Positions 53,701 to 64,000 of a stretch of 64,000 bases of DNA are shown in pieces. Each line of letters opens with the position of its first letter. The stretch's first letter is position 1. Source of the stretch: Helicobacter sp. (GTDB taxonomy: Bacteria; Campylobacterota; Campylobacteria; Campylobacterales; Helicobacteraceae). The stretch lies in assembly GCA_022511145.1 (NCBI GenBank), contig JAFLSC010000001.1:1-64000 (forward strand), written 5' to 3'. The notes beneath the pieces were generated by a model. That model was not told the DNA's origin and did no database searches. It worked only from the letters and a program-made list of their open reading frames with translations. Both the position numbers and the translations under genes were made by a program.

Positions 53701-54846
53701 TTAATTTGTGTTCCAATTAAAATATTCCAAAACCACATTAGCTTGGGTTAATACTCCTTCTTTTCTGCCAATAAAGCCTAATTTTTCAGTCGTGGTGGCT
53801 TTGAGACTAACACAAAAATGAGGAATATTAAGAATTTGTGCGATACTTTTTTCTATGGCGATTTTGTAAGCAGAGAGTTTAGGCGTTTGTGCGAAAATTG
53901 TAATATCGGCTTGTTTAAGAGAGTAGCCTACATTACAGGCAAAATCAACAATCCTAGAAAGTAGATTTGCAGAGTTAGCGTTTTTGTAGCTTTCATCATT
54001 ATCAGGAAACCACTCTCCAATATCACCCGCTCCAATCGCCCCTAAAATCGCATCGCAAAGTGCGTGCAAGCAAACATCACCATCACTATGGGCAACAAAT
54101 TCATAAGGGCAAGGGATAAAGACACCTCCTAAGAGGATACCTTCCCCTTTTTGAAATTGATGAATATCACTCCCACTTCCTATGATTGTCCTTTTACTTG
54201 GTGGTGGGAGATTGAGTTCTTTTAAATCCTCAAAAAATGTGATTTTTTGGCTTTCCCTAGAGCCTTCAATAAAACCTATTTTACCGCCATTAGCAGCAAT
54301 CGCACTACTTTCATCAGTGTAATTTTTATCAGTATTAAGGGAATCTTTAAGTTTTGCACTTAAACTTAATTGCGGTGTTTGGATAAGCTTACATTCGTCT
54401 CGATTCAAGTAAGTAGGGATTTCGCCATAAGCTAGGGTATCACTCACTTTAAGATAAGGAACAACGCAATCATATTTACCTATTTGCTCCAAAATATTTT
54501 GAAAAATAGCATTAGGAATATTGCATCGTGCAATATCGCTGACTAAAACATATTCTTCTTGGACTTCTTTGAGAGCATTTTGGAGGGATTCTTGTCGCGT
54601 CTCTCCTCCTTGTATCACTTTAAAGGGGAGATTAAAAGAATCTAAATATTTTTGAGTGTATTTGATTTCATTTTTGTGTGCTGTGAGGATAAAATTTGCA
54701 AAAGGGTAGAGTGAGAATATTTCTTTTGCGACTTTTAGCCAAAGGGGAATTTCACCAATCCTAAGCCATTGTTTTTTGGGGATTCCTTTTTGTCTAAAAC
54801 GATTACTTTGTCCTGCTCCTAATAAAACTAATGCCACTTTGTGCAA
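53701..54846 (-). CDS. ispDF: Bifunctional MEP-pathway enzyme IspDF
   Basis: Fusion of 2-C-methyl-D-erythritol 4-phosphate cytidylyltransferase (about 1-215; LVLLGAGQSNRFRQ, RQESLQNALKEV, IQTPQLS) and 2-C-methyl-D-erythritol 2,4-cyclodiphosphate synthase (about 220-381; GSGSDIHQF with metal ligands Asp and His, HSDGDVCLHALCDAILGA, TTTEKLGFIGRKEG). 381 residues. Starts at TTG 54846 with AAAGG six bases upstream. Skips a separate ispE, as usual. The same order ispDF-regulator-sulfurylase-pgpA is found in C. jejuni Cj1607-Cj1610. Confidence 0.96.
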   Translation of the reverse strand: MHKVALVLLGAGQSNRFRQKGIPKKQWLRIGEIPLWLKVAKEIFSLYPFANFILTAHKNEIKYTQKYLDSFNLPFKVIQGGETRQESLQNALKEVQEEYVLVSDIARCNIPNAIFQNILEQIGKYDCVVPYLKVSDTLAYGEIPTYLNRDECKLIQTPQLSLSAKLKDSLNTDKNYTDESSAIAANGGKIGFIEGSRESQKITFFEDLKELNLPPPSKRTIIGSGSDIHQFQKGEGILLGGVFIPCPYEFVAHSDGDVCLHALCDAILGAIGAGDIGEWFPDNDESYKNANSANLLSRIVDFACNVGYSLKQADITIFAQTPKLSAYKIAIEKSIAQILNIPHFCVSLKATTTEKLGFIGRKEGVLTQANVVLEYFNWNTN

Positions 54847-55040
54847 AATTAACCTTTCTTTGTGTGAATATTTGATTCTAAGATTTTCTGTAAAAGTGCT
54901 ACAAAAATATAAAATGTTACAAAATTATACAATAAAAAACTTTATTAAAACTTCAGAATATTCTTAATTTAGTAAAAAAGAAATGAAAATGATTAAAAAA
55001 TATGAGTTTTATTGTCAATAAATTTGAGATTTAAAGCACC

Positions 55041-55063
55041 AAAAGCCTAGATTTTAGGCTTTT
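55041..55063 (-). terminator. Terminator of the 546-residue chemoreceptor
   Basis: On the minus strand AAAAGCCT, loop AAAATCT, AGGCTTTT, three bases after the receptor stop codon. The rest of the gap to ispDF (54847-55040) is A/T-rich and holds nothing I recognise. Confidence 0.7.
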
Positions 55064-55065
55064 AA

Positions 55066-56706
55066 TTAGATTTTGAAATGATTAATTTGTGCTTTAAGTG
55101 TTGAAGAGATTTCTTTAAGAGAGTTGGCTGCCTTGGTGTTAGAATCCATTGAAGTTGCAGTATTTTGTGAGCTTTCAGAAATTTGAGCAATTTCTTTTGC
55201 AAGGGTTTCCATATCATTGGATTGACGTTTTGTTGCTTGTGCCACTTCTTGTGCTTTATTGAAAGAATCAAAAGTTTGAGAGTGGATTTGTTCCAAGATT
55301 TCACTTGCTTCATTGGCAAGCTGCATTCCTTTTTCCACTTGAGGAATAGAGTTTTGAATCGCTTCAACGGCTACTTGTGTTTCTTGCTGGATAAGCTCAA
55401 TCATTCGTGTGATTTCTGATGTGGCGGTACCTGTTTTTTCAGCAAGTTTTCTGATTTCATCAGAAACAACAGCAAATCCTCTTCCTGCTTCTCCTGCACG
55501 AGCCGCTTCAATGGCTGCATTTAAAGCTAAAAGGTTAGTTTGGTCAGTGATTTCTTTGATAAGTTCAGCTGAACTACTAATGTCTTGAGAGTGTTTTTCA
55601 AGCATTTGAATTTGCTCAGAAGAATGCGAAACGGTTTGAGTGATTTTTTCAACCTCTTCAACTATGGTTCGCATTGCTTCCTTGCCTTTTTGGGAAAGTT
55701 CTGTCGAGTATTTAGAGTTTTCTTCTGTTTGTGCTGCAATTTTTTCTATTTGATTGACAGCTTCCTTTGCCTTTTGGATTTGTTTCACAGAATCTTGAGA
55801 AATCGTGAGTTGTTTATAAGAAATATTTTTTGCTTCCTCTGAACTTTGTGAAACTTCATTAGCTTTTTGATTGAGTTCTTCTGAAGAATGCCTAATGTTA
55901 TTGACGACTTCTTTGAGTTTATTTTGCATTTCTGCGACATCATAGAGCATACTCTTTTTGAAGTTGGTTTTAATAGAAGTGCTAAGATTCCCTTCAGCAA
56001 TGCTTAAAACTGCTTTGATTGCTTCTGATGGCTCACCACCTAAAGAAGAAATAATCGAGCGAGAAATTAAGATTGATGTTACGCTTGCCACGATGATAGC
56101 GATAATAGTTAAAATAATCGTAACAGAAAGGAAGCTATCAATCGTATCCATAGTTTGTTTGGTGAGGGCATTATTTTTATCTTCTTGATAATCAATAAAT
56201 TCATTAATGACATTGAGCCATTGCACAAATTCGCCTCTAGTTTGGCTTAAGACACTATTTGCTTCTTGGAGATTTCCTTGTGCTTTTTGGGTGATGATTT
56301 GGTTAATATGCGGCATTGTTTGGGCTTCAACTTGTTTAATGCGAGCGTATATCTCTTTATCTTTATTATCGATTTTGCTTGCATCTGTGAAAAGTTTATC
56401 CATATTAACTTGCGATTCTTCATAGAAAACCTCGAGCTTTTTGATAGTCTCTAAGGTTACCTTAAGCTCATCAGCATTGTCGAGCATTACAAAATCTCTA
56501 ATAGCAATGGCTCTATCATGCACGCTTCCTCTGAAGTTAATAGCATAACGTTGCTTAACAGCATTAATATTAGTGATTGTTTGCAAAGTATGTTTAACTT
56601 TGTTGATTTGGATATAACCCGTGGCGGTAATAATAAGGATAAGGACTAGAATAATCCCAAATCCTAAAGCAAGCTGTAATTTTAGCGACAAAGATTTTCT
56701 ATTCAT
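55066..56706 (-). CDS. Methyl-accepting chemotaxis protein, four-helix-bundle sensor type
   Basis: 546 residues: TM1 about 10-32, a helical periplasmic sensor (about 35-190) of the 4HB_MCP kind, TM2 about 190-213, HAMP region with [13 protein letters not shown], and a cytoplasmic signalling domain with the hairpin-tip sequence [20 protein letters not shown]. No C-terminal CheR/CheB-docking pentapeptide is seen. The sensor domain contains a run of charged helices but no Cache fold. Ligand unknown. Single-gene unit. Confidence 0.93.
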   Translation of the reverse strand: MNRKSLSLKLQLALGFGIILVLILIITATGYIQINKVKHTLQTITNINAVKQRYAINFRGSVHDRAIAIRDFVMLDNADELKVTLETIKKLEVFYEESQVNMDKLFTDASKIDNKDKEIYARIKQVEAQTMPHINQIITQKAQGNLQEANSVLSQTRGEFVQWLNVINEFIDYQEDKNNALTKQTMDTIDSFLSVTIILTIIAIIVASVTSILISRSIISSLGGEPSEAIKAVLSIAEGNLSTSIKTNFKKSMLYDVAEMQNKLKEVVNNIRHSSEELNQKANEVSQSSEEAKNISYKQLTISQDSVKQIQKAKEAVNQIEKIAAQTEENSKYSTELSQKGKEAMRTIVEEVEKITQTVSHSSEQIQMLEKHSQDISSSAELIKEITDQTNLLALNAAIEAARAGEAGRGFAVVSDEIRKLAEKTGTATSEITRMIELIQQETQVAVEAIQNSIPQVEKGMQLANEASEILEQIHSQTFDSFNKAQEVAQATKRQSNDMETLAKEIAQISESSQNTATSMDSNTKAANSLKEISSTLKAQINHFKI

Positions 56707-56797
56707 TAAGGAATCTCCTATTCTAATATTTTTTGTCTTTAATTTTAAATGAAAAAAACAAATTGCGTTAGTTTAACAAAAATTTGTTAATATTTTG

Positions 56798-58090
56798 TTA
56801 ATTTGTGTTTTTATTTTCAAGATTTTTGGCGATTAACTCTAGCGGGTGGGCAAAAGTAACGGGAACTTTGTTTTGATGAAGTGCGTTGGTAAGCTGCATT
56901 CGGCACGCATTGCATTCTGCTACAACAAAATCTGCCTTTGTATCTTTAATCATTTTTGCCTTTTTATCTCCTACTTTTTGGGCTAATTCAAAATATTCAC
57001 TTTGGATTGTAACGCCACCAAAACCACAGCACATATTAGGATTTTCCATTTCAATGAGCTGATAATTTTGGGCTAAAAGTGCTCGAGGTTCTTGCCAAAT
57101 ATGAAGAACTTTCCTAGCGTGGCAGGGGTCGTGATAAGTTAGAGTTTGATTGATTTTAGGGAGATTGGCAAGTTTAGATTGCAAGTTTGTGTTATGATAG
57201 AGCCATTGAGTTGCCATTGCAATTTTAGGGAGGAGCTTTTGGATTCGCTCTAAATAATGGGGATTTGTTTGCATAAAATGTTTCCAATCCTCAATCACCA
57301 TAGCGGCACAAGTGGCTTCAGGAATCAAAATCACATCAACTTCATCAATAAAACTTTCAAAATATTCCACATTTTCGCAAATAAGTTTATGAGTCGTCTC
57401 AAAATCGCCCGTAAAATACGCTGGGGCAGCACAGCATTTTTGCTTTTTGGGAATGACAACATTAATATCAAGGAATTTGAGGATTTTAAGGAGGGATTCA
57501 CCTACTTCTTTGTAATTATAATTGCTAAGGCAGCCAATAAAAATCGCCACTTTTTGAGTAGAATTTTTTTGGTTGGTAATTTCCTTTGGGTGAGAGTTAA
57601 GAAAACTTTGAGTTTGGATTGCACCCAAAACACGATTTTTGATAAAAGGGAGTTTAAATCGAGGGGTTAAGGATTGCTCTTTGGGGAGTGATTTAAAAAG
57701 AATTGGAGCAAAAAAAGCCCCAATTTTAAAGCACAAATCCATTAATTTTCGATTTTTTAAAAGCTCAAAAAAGAATTGCTTAAACCACGCAATGCCATAT
57801 TTTTGTGCTAATTCGTAGCGGATATTTTCAATCATAGTATCAGTGGGAAGTGCATTTGGACAAACACTCACACAAGTAGTGCATAAAAAGCATTTTTCAA
57901 AAATATGTTTAGCATTTTTATCCAAAGGAATCTCGCCCCTTTGATAAGCACCTAAAAGGTCGATAAAACCTCTTGGAGAAGTCGCTTCATCACCATTAAC
58001 ACCAAAGATTGTGCAATCAGGAAGACATTTTCCGCATTTCACGCACGCATCACTGCTTTTAAGATAGTTGTATTGTTCAAAATGTTGCAT
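56798..58090 (-). CDS. GlpC/GlcF-like iron-sulfur (CCG-domain) oxidoreductase subunit
   Basis: 430 residues: two N-terminal [4Fe-4S] motifs (CVKCGKCLPDC; CFLCTTCVSVCP), a linker, and two CCG cysteine-rich domains (FIGCLSNYNY ... KKQKCCAAPAYFTGD; TYHDPCHARK ... PNMCCGFGG). Such proteins pass electrons from a flavin dehydrogenase to quinone; no FAD partner is adjacent. H. pylori HP0666 (called GlpC) has the same neighbour, hemN. Lactate, glycolate or glycerol phosphate are all possible donors. Confidence 0.85.
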   Translation of the reverse strand: MQHFEQYNYLKSSDACVKCGKCLPDCTIFGVNGDEATSPRGFIDLLGAYQRGEIPLDKNAKHIFEKCFLCTTCVSVCPNALPTDTMIENIRYELAQKYGIAWFKQFFFELLKNRKLMDLCFKIGAFFAPILFKSLPKEQSLTPRFKLPFIKNRVLGAIQTQSFLNSHPKEITNQKNSTQKVAIFIGCLSNYNYKEVGESLLKILKFLDINVVIPKKQKCCAAPAYFTGDFETTHKLICENVEYFESFIDEVDVILIPEATCAAMVIEDWKHFMQTNPHYLERIQKLLPKIAMATQWLYHNTNLQSKLANLPKINQTLTYHDPCHARKVLHIWQEPRALLAQNYQLIEMENPNMCCGFGGVTIQSEYFELAQKVGDKKAKMIKDTKADFVVAECNACRMQLTNALHQNKVPVTFAHPLELIAKNLENKNTN

Positions 58091-58115
58091 TTTGCCTCAC
58101 TCTATTAGGATTTCA

Positions 58116-59486
58116 TTAAATCGTTTTGCTAAACACTTTTTGGTTTTGAGTGAATTTTTTAAGATACGCATCAAAAGCCATTGCGATATTGCGGATAAGT
58201 AAAGAGCCGGTTTGATTGACTTTAAGGGAGTGGGGTAAAATCTCAATAAGATTAGCTTCTTGATATTCACTAAGGGCTTGAAGGGAATCTTTAAAATAAG
58301 TGTTAAAATCAATAGAAAATTCCGACTCAATGGCTTTAAAATCAAGCTGAAAATTACTCATTAATTGCATAATCACGCTTTTTCTTAAACTATCATCAAA
58401 GCTTAGCCTAATCCCTTTGCAAAAAGGGAGTTTCCCTTCATCAAGGGCTTTTTGGTAGTTGGCTAAATCCTTGAAATTTTGGGCATAGTAGTTTTTACCT
58501 TCTCCTATGGAAGTTAAGCCAATGCCGAGCGTTTGCGTTCCACCTTTTGTGCTGTAACCTTGAAAGTTGCGTCTTAGCTCATTTTTTTGAATCGATTTAA
58601 AAAGCTCATCATCGGGCTTTGCAAAATGGTCCATTCCTATCATTTTATAGCCTCTATCTTCAAGGTAATTGATAGTAGATTCTAGGATTTTAAGCTTTTC
58701 TTCGGGAGGTGGTAAGGTGGTTTCATCAATTTTACGCATTGTTTTTTTAAGCCAAGGAACGTGTGCGTAATTAAAAACTGCTAATCGGTCAGGATTGAGT
58801 TTGACGCAAAGCTCTAAGGTTTCTTTAAAATTTTGGTGGTTTTGATAGGGGAGTCCATAAATCAAATCAAAGTTAATGGAATTAATTTCATACTTTCTTG
58901 CTAGATTGATAGCTTCTTGCACCAAAGAAAAAGGCTGAATCCTATGGATTGCTTCTTGGGTTTCTTGATTGAAAGATTGAATCCCAAAACTTAAGCGATT
59001 AAAACCGCCATTTTTTAGGGCTTTCATTTGCTCTTCATTAAAAAATCTAGGGTCAATTTCACAGGCGATTTCAGCATCTTTAGCAAAATGGGGAAAAGTG
59101 GTGTGAAGGAGTGCGATAATCTCTTCTAACTCTTTGGCGTTAAAAAAGGTAGGTGTCCCGCCTCCAAAATGGAGTTGTTGAATTGCTTTAGTAGTATCTA
59201 AAGTATCTTTTAAAAGGGCTAATTCTTTTTTGAGATAGTCAATATAGAGGCTTTTATTCTCTTCCTTGCTCGTATAAATTACATTACAACCGCAAAAGTA
59301 ACACGCACTGCGACAAAAAGGGAGATGCAAATAAAGTGAAAGGGGATTTGAATCTGCCCTCAAATCCTCAAGATAAGAAGTGAGAGTATAGTCCTCGCTG
59401 AACTCTACGGCTGTTGGGTAACTTGTATAGCGAGGTCCGGGCTTAGAGTAAAGGGCAAATTTTTTGAAATCAATTTGGGATTGCAT
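58116..59486 (-). CDS. hemN: Oxygen-independent coproporphyrinogen III oxidase HemN
   Basis: Radical SAM enzyme of haem synthesis that oxidises coproporphyrinogen III to protoporphyrinogen IX without oxygen. 456 residues. The family motif is PGPRYTSYPTAVEF; the radical SAM cysteines are CRSACYFCGCN (CxxxCxxC), with HFGGGTPTF and the E-x-D-P motif CEIDPRF. The full-length C-terminal HemN domain separates it from HemW. Upstream of the GlpC-like gene. Confidence 0.95.
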   Translation of the reverse strand: MQSQIDFKKFALYSKPGPRYTSYPTAVEFSEDYTLTSYLEDLRADSNPLSLYLHLPFCRSACYFCGCNVIYTSKEENKSLYIDYLKKELALLKDTLDTTKAIQQLHFGGGTPTFFNAKELEEIIALLHTTFPHFAKDAEIACEIDPRFFNEEQMKALKNGGFNRLSFGIQSFNQETQEAIHRIQPFSLVQEAINLARKYEINSINFDLIYGLPYQNHQNFKETLELCVKLNPDRLAVFNYAHVPWLKKTMRKIDETTLPPPEEKLKILESTINYLEDRGYKMIGMDHFAKPDDELFKSIQKNELRRNFQGYSTKGGTQTLGIGLTSIGEGKNYYAQNFKDLANYQKALDEGKLPFCKGIRLSFDDSLRKSVIMQLMSNFQLDFKAIESEFSIDFNTYFKDSLQALSEYQEANLIEILPHSLKVNQTGSLLIRNIAMAFDAYLKKFTQNQKVFSKTI

Positions 59487-59494
59487 TTTTTGCC

Positions 59495-59923
59495 TTATTG
59501 TGATTTGATAGAATTAATAAGGGTGTTGAGTTCCATAAAAAGGTAAGGATAAGCTTTTTTGATTTTTTTGACAATCTCTTTGGGTTCTTTTTGTGGTGAT
59601 TTTTGGCATTCATTAAGGGCAATGCACCAAACATCATCAAAATCAATAGGCATTTCTCTGGCAATTTCTTGTTCAAGTCTAAATAAAAATTTTTCTTTCT
59701 CAAAAGCCTTTGTTGCACTAATAATAGTTTGGATATTTTCAAGCGAGAGGATAAGAAACTCCTTTCCTTGTGTGTTTTTAATCCAATGGATTCCGTCAAA
59801 ATCTTTAGGAATTTTGAAAAAATCTCCCTCTTGCGTTGTCTCTAAAGCACTAGCTTTTTTGCGTGCTTGAGTAACTAATTGTTCTAATGCGGTTGAAATA
59901 CCTTGAAACTTTTTGGGTTTCAT
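59495..59923 (-). CDS. UPF0763/DUF2603 family protein
   Basis: 142 residues, no signal or TM segment. The sequence FEKEKFLFRLEQEIAREMPIDFDDVWCIAL matches the conserved core of this epsilon-proteobacterial family (H. pylori HP0664, also beside hemN). Function unknown. Start at ATG 59923 overlaps the argF stop (TAATG). A TTG at 59944 with AAAGGAG upstream would add seven residues. Confidence 0.8.
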   Translation of the reverse strand: MKPKKFQGISTALEQLVTQARKKASALETTQEGDFFKIPKDFDGIHWIKNTQGKEFLILSLENIQTIISATKAFEKEKFLFRLEQEIAREMPIDFDDVWCIALNECQKSPQKEPKEIVKKIKKAYPYLFMELNTLINSIKSQ

Positions 59924-60843
59924 TAGCGGTTTTGGTGTAGCCAAACCATTACTCCTTTTTGTGCGTGCAAACGATTTTCCGCTTCTTGAAAAATCTTGCT
60001 TTGTGGGGATTCTAACACTTCATTGGTTACTTCTTGCCCACGATAAGCGGGTAAGCAGTGAAGAAAAATAGAATCTTTTTTTGCCAAAGCAAAAAGCTCT
60101 TGATTGACACAATAGCCTACAAATGCCTTTTGCCTCTCTTGTTTTTCTTGCTCTTGTCCCATTGAAGCCCAAGTGTCTGTTGTAACAACATCGGCATTTT
60201 CGATAGCATCTTTAGGATTTTGAGTTAAGATAAGCTTCGCCTTTGATATTTTAGCAAATTCTTGAGCTTTTTTGAAAATTTCTGGTGAAACTTCATAATT
60301 TTTTGGGGAAGCAATCCGCAATTCAAATCCTAATTTAGCCGCTAACATTAGCCACGAGTGTGCCATATTATTCCCATCTCCGATATAAGCAATAATAGGA
60401 TTTTCATCTTTGTGGCATTCTTGCATTGTGAGAAAATCAGCTAAAAGCTGCATTGGGTGAAAGCTATCACTTAAGCCATTAATTACAGGGACTTTAGAAT
60501 ATCTTGCAAATTCCTCAATCCTTTCGTGTCCGTGTGTTCTCATCATTATTAAATCTACCATAGAAGAAAGCACTCTAGCTGTATCTTTTATCGGCTCTCC
60601 TCGTCCAAGTTGGGTATCATTGCTTGAGAGAAAGATTCCGTTACCTCCAAGTTGATAGATTCCCGTTTCAAAGCTTACGCGTGTTCGGGTAGAATTTTTT
60701 TCAAAAATCATTCCCAAAACTTTTCCTTCTAAAAGATTGCATTTTTTATTGGCTTTCAAATCGTTTTTAAGATTTTTAGCAAGGGTTAAAATTTCTAGTA
60801 TTTCTTCTTTTGAAAAATCCGCTAAAGTTAAAAAGTGTCTCAT
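59923..60843 (-). CDS. argF: Ornithine carbamoyltransferase
   Basis: Makes citrulline from ornithine and carbamoyl phosphate. 306 residues. Carbamoyl phosphate motif [21 protein letters not shown] (RTH), [14 protein letters not shown] (HPxQ), ornithine loop DTWASMGQE and [11 protein letters not shown]. All catalytic residues present. Upstream gene of the UPF0763-hemN-GlpC unit. Confidence 0.96.
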   Translation of the reverse strand: MRHFLTLADFSKEEILEILTLAKNLKNDLKANKKCNLLEGKVLGMIFEKNSTRTRVSFETGIYQLGGNGIFLSSNDTQLGRGEPIKDTARVLSSMVDLIMMRTHGHERIEEFARYSKVPVINGLSDSFHPMQLLADFLTMQECHKDENPIIAYIGDGNNMAHSWLMLAAKLGFELRIASPKNYEVSPEIFKKAQEFAKISKAKLILTQNPKDAIENADVVTTDTWASMGQEQEKQERQKAFVGYCVNQELFALAKKDSIFLHCLPAYRGQEVTNEVLESPQSKIFQEAENRLHAQKGVMVWLHQNR

Positions 60844-60997
60844 AAAGTTCCTCTAAAATTTTGTTAATTTAAAAAGTGTGTATTATACTATATTTGTAAT
60901 CTTTAATCAAATAGATTTAATTAAACATACGATAAAGAGCATTAAAGAATATGCTTAAATTGTTAAATAAGAAGCTAAAAGTCTCAAAGCCTAAAGC

Positions 60998-63124
60998 TTA
61001 AAACTTTTTCTTATTAACATCATCAAGGATATTATCAGCAATGCTATTTACAGCATTAGCAATCACAGCCGCTTCATTAGCGATTTCAACATTGTTTTTG
61101 GTATTTTGGTCTATTTGAGTCATAGAATCATTGATTTTAGTAATGCCATCAGTTTGCTCTTTGATAGATTCTGCCATATCGTTAATGGATTGGACGAGTA
61201 GATTCGTATTGGCTTCAATCTCACTCAAAGATTTTTGAGTTCGTTCAGCGAGTTTTCGCACTTCATCAGCCACAACCGCAAAGCCTCTTCCGTGTTCTCC
61301 TGCACGAGCGGCTTCAATAGCAGCATTCAAAGCTAAGAGGTTAGTTTGGTTGGCAATATCCCCAATGATTCCGGTAATATTTTTAATATCCTCACTTTGA
61401 GTGATGATTTCATTGGTTCTTTGGGAAACATTTTGCATAGAAGAAGTGATTTCCTCTAACGATGCTGCTGTCTCCTCTAGGGACGCTGCTTGAGAATGTG
61501 AAGTTGAGTTAAGTGTTTGAACTACATTTTGGAGTTTAGTGCTTTCTTGACTTAGTGTATTAGCGAAATTTGAGCTTTCTCTAAGCATTTTGACGATTTC
61601 TGTTCCTAAAGCATTAGCGGTAGCTTCTACATTACCTTCAGCATTTTCAATTTTATTTCTGAAATCAAGTTGTTCATATTCCTCAAAAATTTTACTGATA
61701 ATATTCATATCGCGTCCGATTTTTTGCTGTAAAACATTAAGGAGGTTATTAAGAACTTTTTCGAGTTCAATAAGTTGAGGATTCCTTGGAGAGGCTTCGA
61801 TTCTTGCGGTAAAATTTCCCTCTTCTACGATTTTTACAGCATTTAAGGCTTCTTTTACTGCTTGAGTGTCTCTTTCTAATCCTTTTTGGAGTATTTTGAC
61901 ATTTTCATTAATCGCTGCTGCTATTAGCCCAATCTCATCGCCTGCTTTGATTTTAAGAGGAGAAGGAGCGGTATCGGTTTCATAATTAAGAAATTTAAAG
62001 AAATCGCGTAAGTAATTTAGCACGACTCCGATTCTTGAACCAATAAGTTTTCGTATTAAGAAGAATAATAAAGTGCCAATACCTATCAATAATGCCGCTG
62101 AAAGCCCAACAATAATAGCTTGCAATTTTCGTAAGTTTTTGTAAAGCACTTTTTCTTGCACAGAGACACTCACATAATAATCATCTAAGCCCATACCAAG
62201 CTTTTTAATAGCGACAATGGATTCTACATTGTTAAAATTGACATAATTAGCCCCAATAAATCCGGTAATTTCTCCGCTATCAATAATATCTTGGACGAGT
62301 TTATAAGAACTCGCAGGGACGACTTCGCTGTATTTCTTACCCCAAAAATCTTTTCTTTTGTGCATTAAGAGTGTCCCATCGCTCCTAAATATAAATCTCA
62401 AATCCCCTTCCCAAACATCAAGCTTGGGGTCGACAAATTGAGCGGTTAATTCTTCTAAAGGCATAATAATTCCCACGACAGCTATCACTTCTTTATTAGA
62501 GTTAAAAATAGGGACTGCTGCTGTGAGTCCAAAAAATTCGTGTTTTTCGTTTTCGTGTGGAATAGTGTAATATTTAGGATTTCCAATTTGAAACTTTTTT
62601 TCTCTTATACTTTTTTTAATTGCTAAGGTATCATCAAGCCATTTGTCTGAAAAATCGCCCGCTTGAACATACTCAACGACATTATCTTCACTCTTTTTAT
62701 CAATATCTTCATAAATTGCAACAAAATTGCCTTGAGGGGTGATGAATTTGGAATTGAAGTTTTTTTCTCTTTCATTTGGATTTGGGATATAAAGGTAAAT
62801 ATGAGTAGTAAGTCTTGAAGAATTAAGAGAGTTTTTAATAATAAAATCAATATTATGAAAATTAATTTCAGATTTGTCTAAATCTTCAGAGAGGACTTTG
62901 GATAAAACTTCCAAAAGTGCAAAAGACTCTTGAAAAGAAATTTGCACATAATTTCCAAAACGATTAATAGTAGAAATCATCAAAGCCTTTGCGTCATCTC
63001 TGACTTGTTGTTCTACCTGAACGCTTACCACCCACGCTAAGATAAGAATACCTATAAAAAAACTAACCAAACTTGTTGCAATAATTTTTGTTCCGATTGA
63101 AAGATTTTTTAGATTAAATCGCAT
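60998..63124 (-). CDS. Methyl-accepting chemotaxis protein with periplasmic dCache-type sensor
   Basis: 708 residues: TM1 about 11-31; periplasmic part about 32-335 with Cache features ([51 protein letters not shown]); TM2 about 337-358; a HAMP domain; signalling domain with tip [20 protein letters not shown]. The C terminus ends NKKKF without a CheB/CheR pentapeptide. dCache receptors of this phylum sense amino acids or organic acids, but the ligand cannot be read here. It has a G-rich Shine-Dalgarno (GCGGGGGC). Confidence 0.93.
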   Translation of the reverse strand: MRFNLKNLSIGTKIIATSLVSFFIGILILAWVVSVQVEQQVRDDAKALMISTINRFGNYVQISFQESFALLEVLSKVLSEDLDKSEINFHNIDFIIKNSLNSSRLTTHIYLYIPNPNEREKNFNSKFITPQGNFVAIYEDIDKKSEDNVVEYVQAGDFSDKWLDDTLAIKKSIREKKFQIGNPKYYTIPHENEKHEFFGLTAAVPIFNSNKEVIAVVGIIMPLEELTAQFVDPKLDVWEGDLRFIFRSDGTLLMHKRKDFWGKKYSEVVPASSYKLVQDIIDSGEITGFIGANYVNFNNVESIVAIKKLGMGLDDYYVSVSVQEKVLYKNLRKLQAIIVGLSAALLIGIGTLLFFLIRKLIGSRIGVVLNYLRDFFKFLNYETDTAPSPLKIKAGDEIGLIAAAINENVKILQKGLERDTQAVKEALNAVKIVEEGNFTARIEASPRNPQLIELEKVLNNLLNVLQQKIGRDMNIISKIFEEYEQLDFRNKIENAEGNVEATANALGTEIVKMLRESSNFANTLSQESTKLQNVVQTLNSTSHSQAASLEETAASLEEITSSMQNVSQRTNEIITQSEDIKNITGIIGDIANQTNLLALNAAIEAARAGEHGRGFAVVADEVRKLAERTQKSLSEIEANTNLLVQSINDMAESIKEQTDGITKINDSMTQIDQNTKNNVEIANEAAVIANAVNSIADNILDDVNKKKF

Positions 63125-63406
63125 TTTTGCCCCCGCTAAAAAAAATATGAAGCTAAAATTTTATTATAAATTTATTTTAAGATTACTTAAATCTTGTAAA
63201 TTTTTATGTGGTATTTATTTTGTTTCTTTATTATTTGAATTGTTTGTGTAAATTATGGATTTTAATACAATAAATTATTCAAATTATTTAGTGCAATAAA
63301 ACAGCGTTTTTTATTTTTTGATTTGGTGGGGTTGGAAGGAAATTTTATTTTTGTATAACCTTTTTGTAATATAATAGCACGAGATTTTTATTTATGAGGA
63401 ATTTTT
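63125..63406. promoter_or_regulatory. Divergent intergenic region; -10 of serB at 63370-63375
   Basis: TATAAT at 63370-63375 predicts a start near 63382 and a 25-base leader with GAGGA before the GTG of serB. The remaining A/T-rich sequence upstream of the chemoreceptor shows no RNA gene, repeat or clear sigma-28 promoter to my reading. Confidence 0.5.
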
Positions 63407-64000
63407 GTGAAACTAGCAGTCTTTGATTTTGACTCCACTTTAATGGATGGTGAGACGATTAATCTCTTGGCTAAGGCTTATGGGACTGAAGAAGAAGTGA
63501 TGAAAATCACTCAAGCAGCAATGAATGGCGAACTTGATTTTTATCATAGTTTAGTCAAACGTGTTGGGACTCTCAAAGGTATGCCTTTAGCTTTGGTTGA
63601 GGAAGTTTGTAACAACTTAACCTATTTTTATGGAGCTAAAGAACTCATTAAAGCGTTGAAAAACAAAGATTATAAAGTTGTGGTTTTCAGTGGTGGGTTT
63701 GATGAAGGTGTGAATGCAGCCAAAAAGATTTTGGGCTATGATATGCATTTTAGCAACACTTTGCATCATAGAAATGGGATTTTAACCGGTGAAGTGGGTG
63801 GCGAGATGATGTTTAGCTACTCTAAAGGCAGAATGCTAAGAAAAGTGCAAGCGATTTTATGTGTTGGCGAAGAGGATACGATTGTGGTAGGCGATGGAGC
63901 TAACGATATTTCAATGTTTCCTTATGCTAAAAAAACAGTGGCGTTTTGTGCTAAAGAAGTGGTGAAAAAATTTGCCAATATTGTTGTGGATAAACAAGAT
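63407..64000 (+). CDS. serB: Phosphoserine phosphatase SerB, 3' end cut off by the window
   Basis: Last step of serine synthesis. 198 codons are present without a stop. HAD motif I is DFDSTLMDG near the N terminus, motif II is VVVFSGGFDEG, the Lys is in SKGRML, and motif III is VGDGANDISMF. It starts at GTG 63407 with GAGGA six bases upstream. No ACT domain at the N terminus, as in H. pylori SerB. About the last 10-15 residues are missing. Confidence 0.95.
   Translation, partial: MKLAVFDFDSTLMDGETINLLAKAYGTEEEVMKITQAAMNGELDFYHSLVKRVGTLKGMPLALVEEVCNNLTYFYGAKELIKALKNKDYKVVVFSGGFDEGVNAAKKILGYDMHFSNTLHHRNGILTGEVGGEMMFSYSKGRMLRKVQAILCVGEEDTIVVGDGANDISMFPYAKKTVAFCAKEVVKKFANIVVDKQD

Noticed and set aside
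55183..56454. Long open frames opposite the 546-residue chemoreceptor
   Set aside because: They are low-complexity mirrors of the coiled-coil coding sequence with no ribosome binding sites or recognisable domains.

Overview
The window reads as chromosome of a Campylobacterota bacterium, most likely an enterohepatic-type Helicobacter or a close relative. Grounds: low GC; a complete nap operon in the order napA-G-H-B-F-L-D; a complex I operon in which nuoE and nuoF are replaced by two small genes of the H. pylori HP1264/HP1265 kind; a fused ispDF; an HP1021-type atypical response regulator; and the cluster argF, UPF0763, hemN, GlpC-like. The species cannot be named from the sequence alone. Almost everything is core genome. 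I see no prophage, insertion sequence, CRISPR array or defence island.

Layout. 1-8 kb: 3'-truncated recA, tRNA-fMet and tRNA-Gln, a RibB with a decayed GTP cyclohydrolase domain, a class II aldolase-like gene, an M23 endopeptidase, then grpE-dnaK behind a consensus promoter and an inverted repeat, a truncated nuclease-like ORF and a six-helix membrane protein with an A16 tract upstream. 8-18.5 kb (minus strand): one tightly packed unit, hisC-fliF-fliG-fliH-dxs-mlaA-mlaC-RND exporter, joining flagellar base, isoprenoid synthesis and lipid trafficking. 18.7-22 kb: four overlapping genes (TrmN6-like methylase, cysteine-cluster protein, TPR lipoprotein, short-chain dehydrogenase) followed by a small palindromic repeat cluster. 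22.2-28.7 kb: fur and a divergent DUF2325 gene sharing two Fur boxes, an orphan response regulator lacking the phosphoacceptor Asp, PBP1A, an MsbA-like ABC exporter and CheV.

29-50 kb: the respiratory block. The periplasmic nitrate reductase operon and the 14-gene complex I operon lie in tandem, and each has an FNR/CRP-like palindrome upstream. The nap site is placed as expected for a class II activator. Nap removes electrons from the menaquinol pool; complex I fills it, probably from a low-potential carrier rather than NADH because the NADH module is absent.

50-64 kb: a lipoprotein, a free-standing PilJ-type sensor, pgpA, a degenerate ATP-sulfurylase-like protein, the HP1021-type regulator, ispDF, two chemoreceptors, a GlpC-like Fe-S protein, hemN, a UPF0763 protein, argF and the start of serB.

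No wholly new multi-gene system stands out. The best leads are the degenerate ATP sulfurylase beside a redox-type regulator, the Fur-controlled DUF2325 gene, the receiver with Asn at the phosphorylation site, the FNR-like sites, and the grpE leader hairpin.
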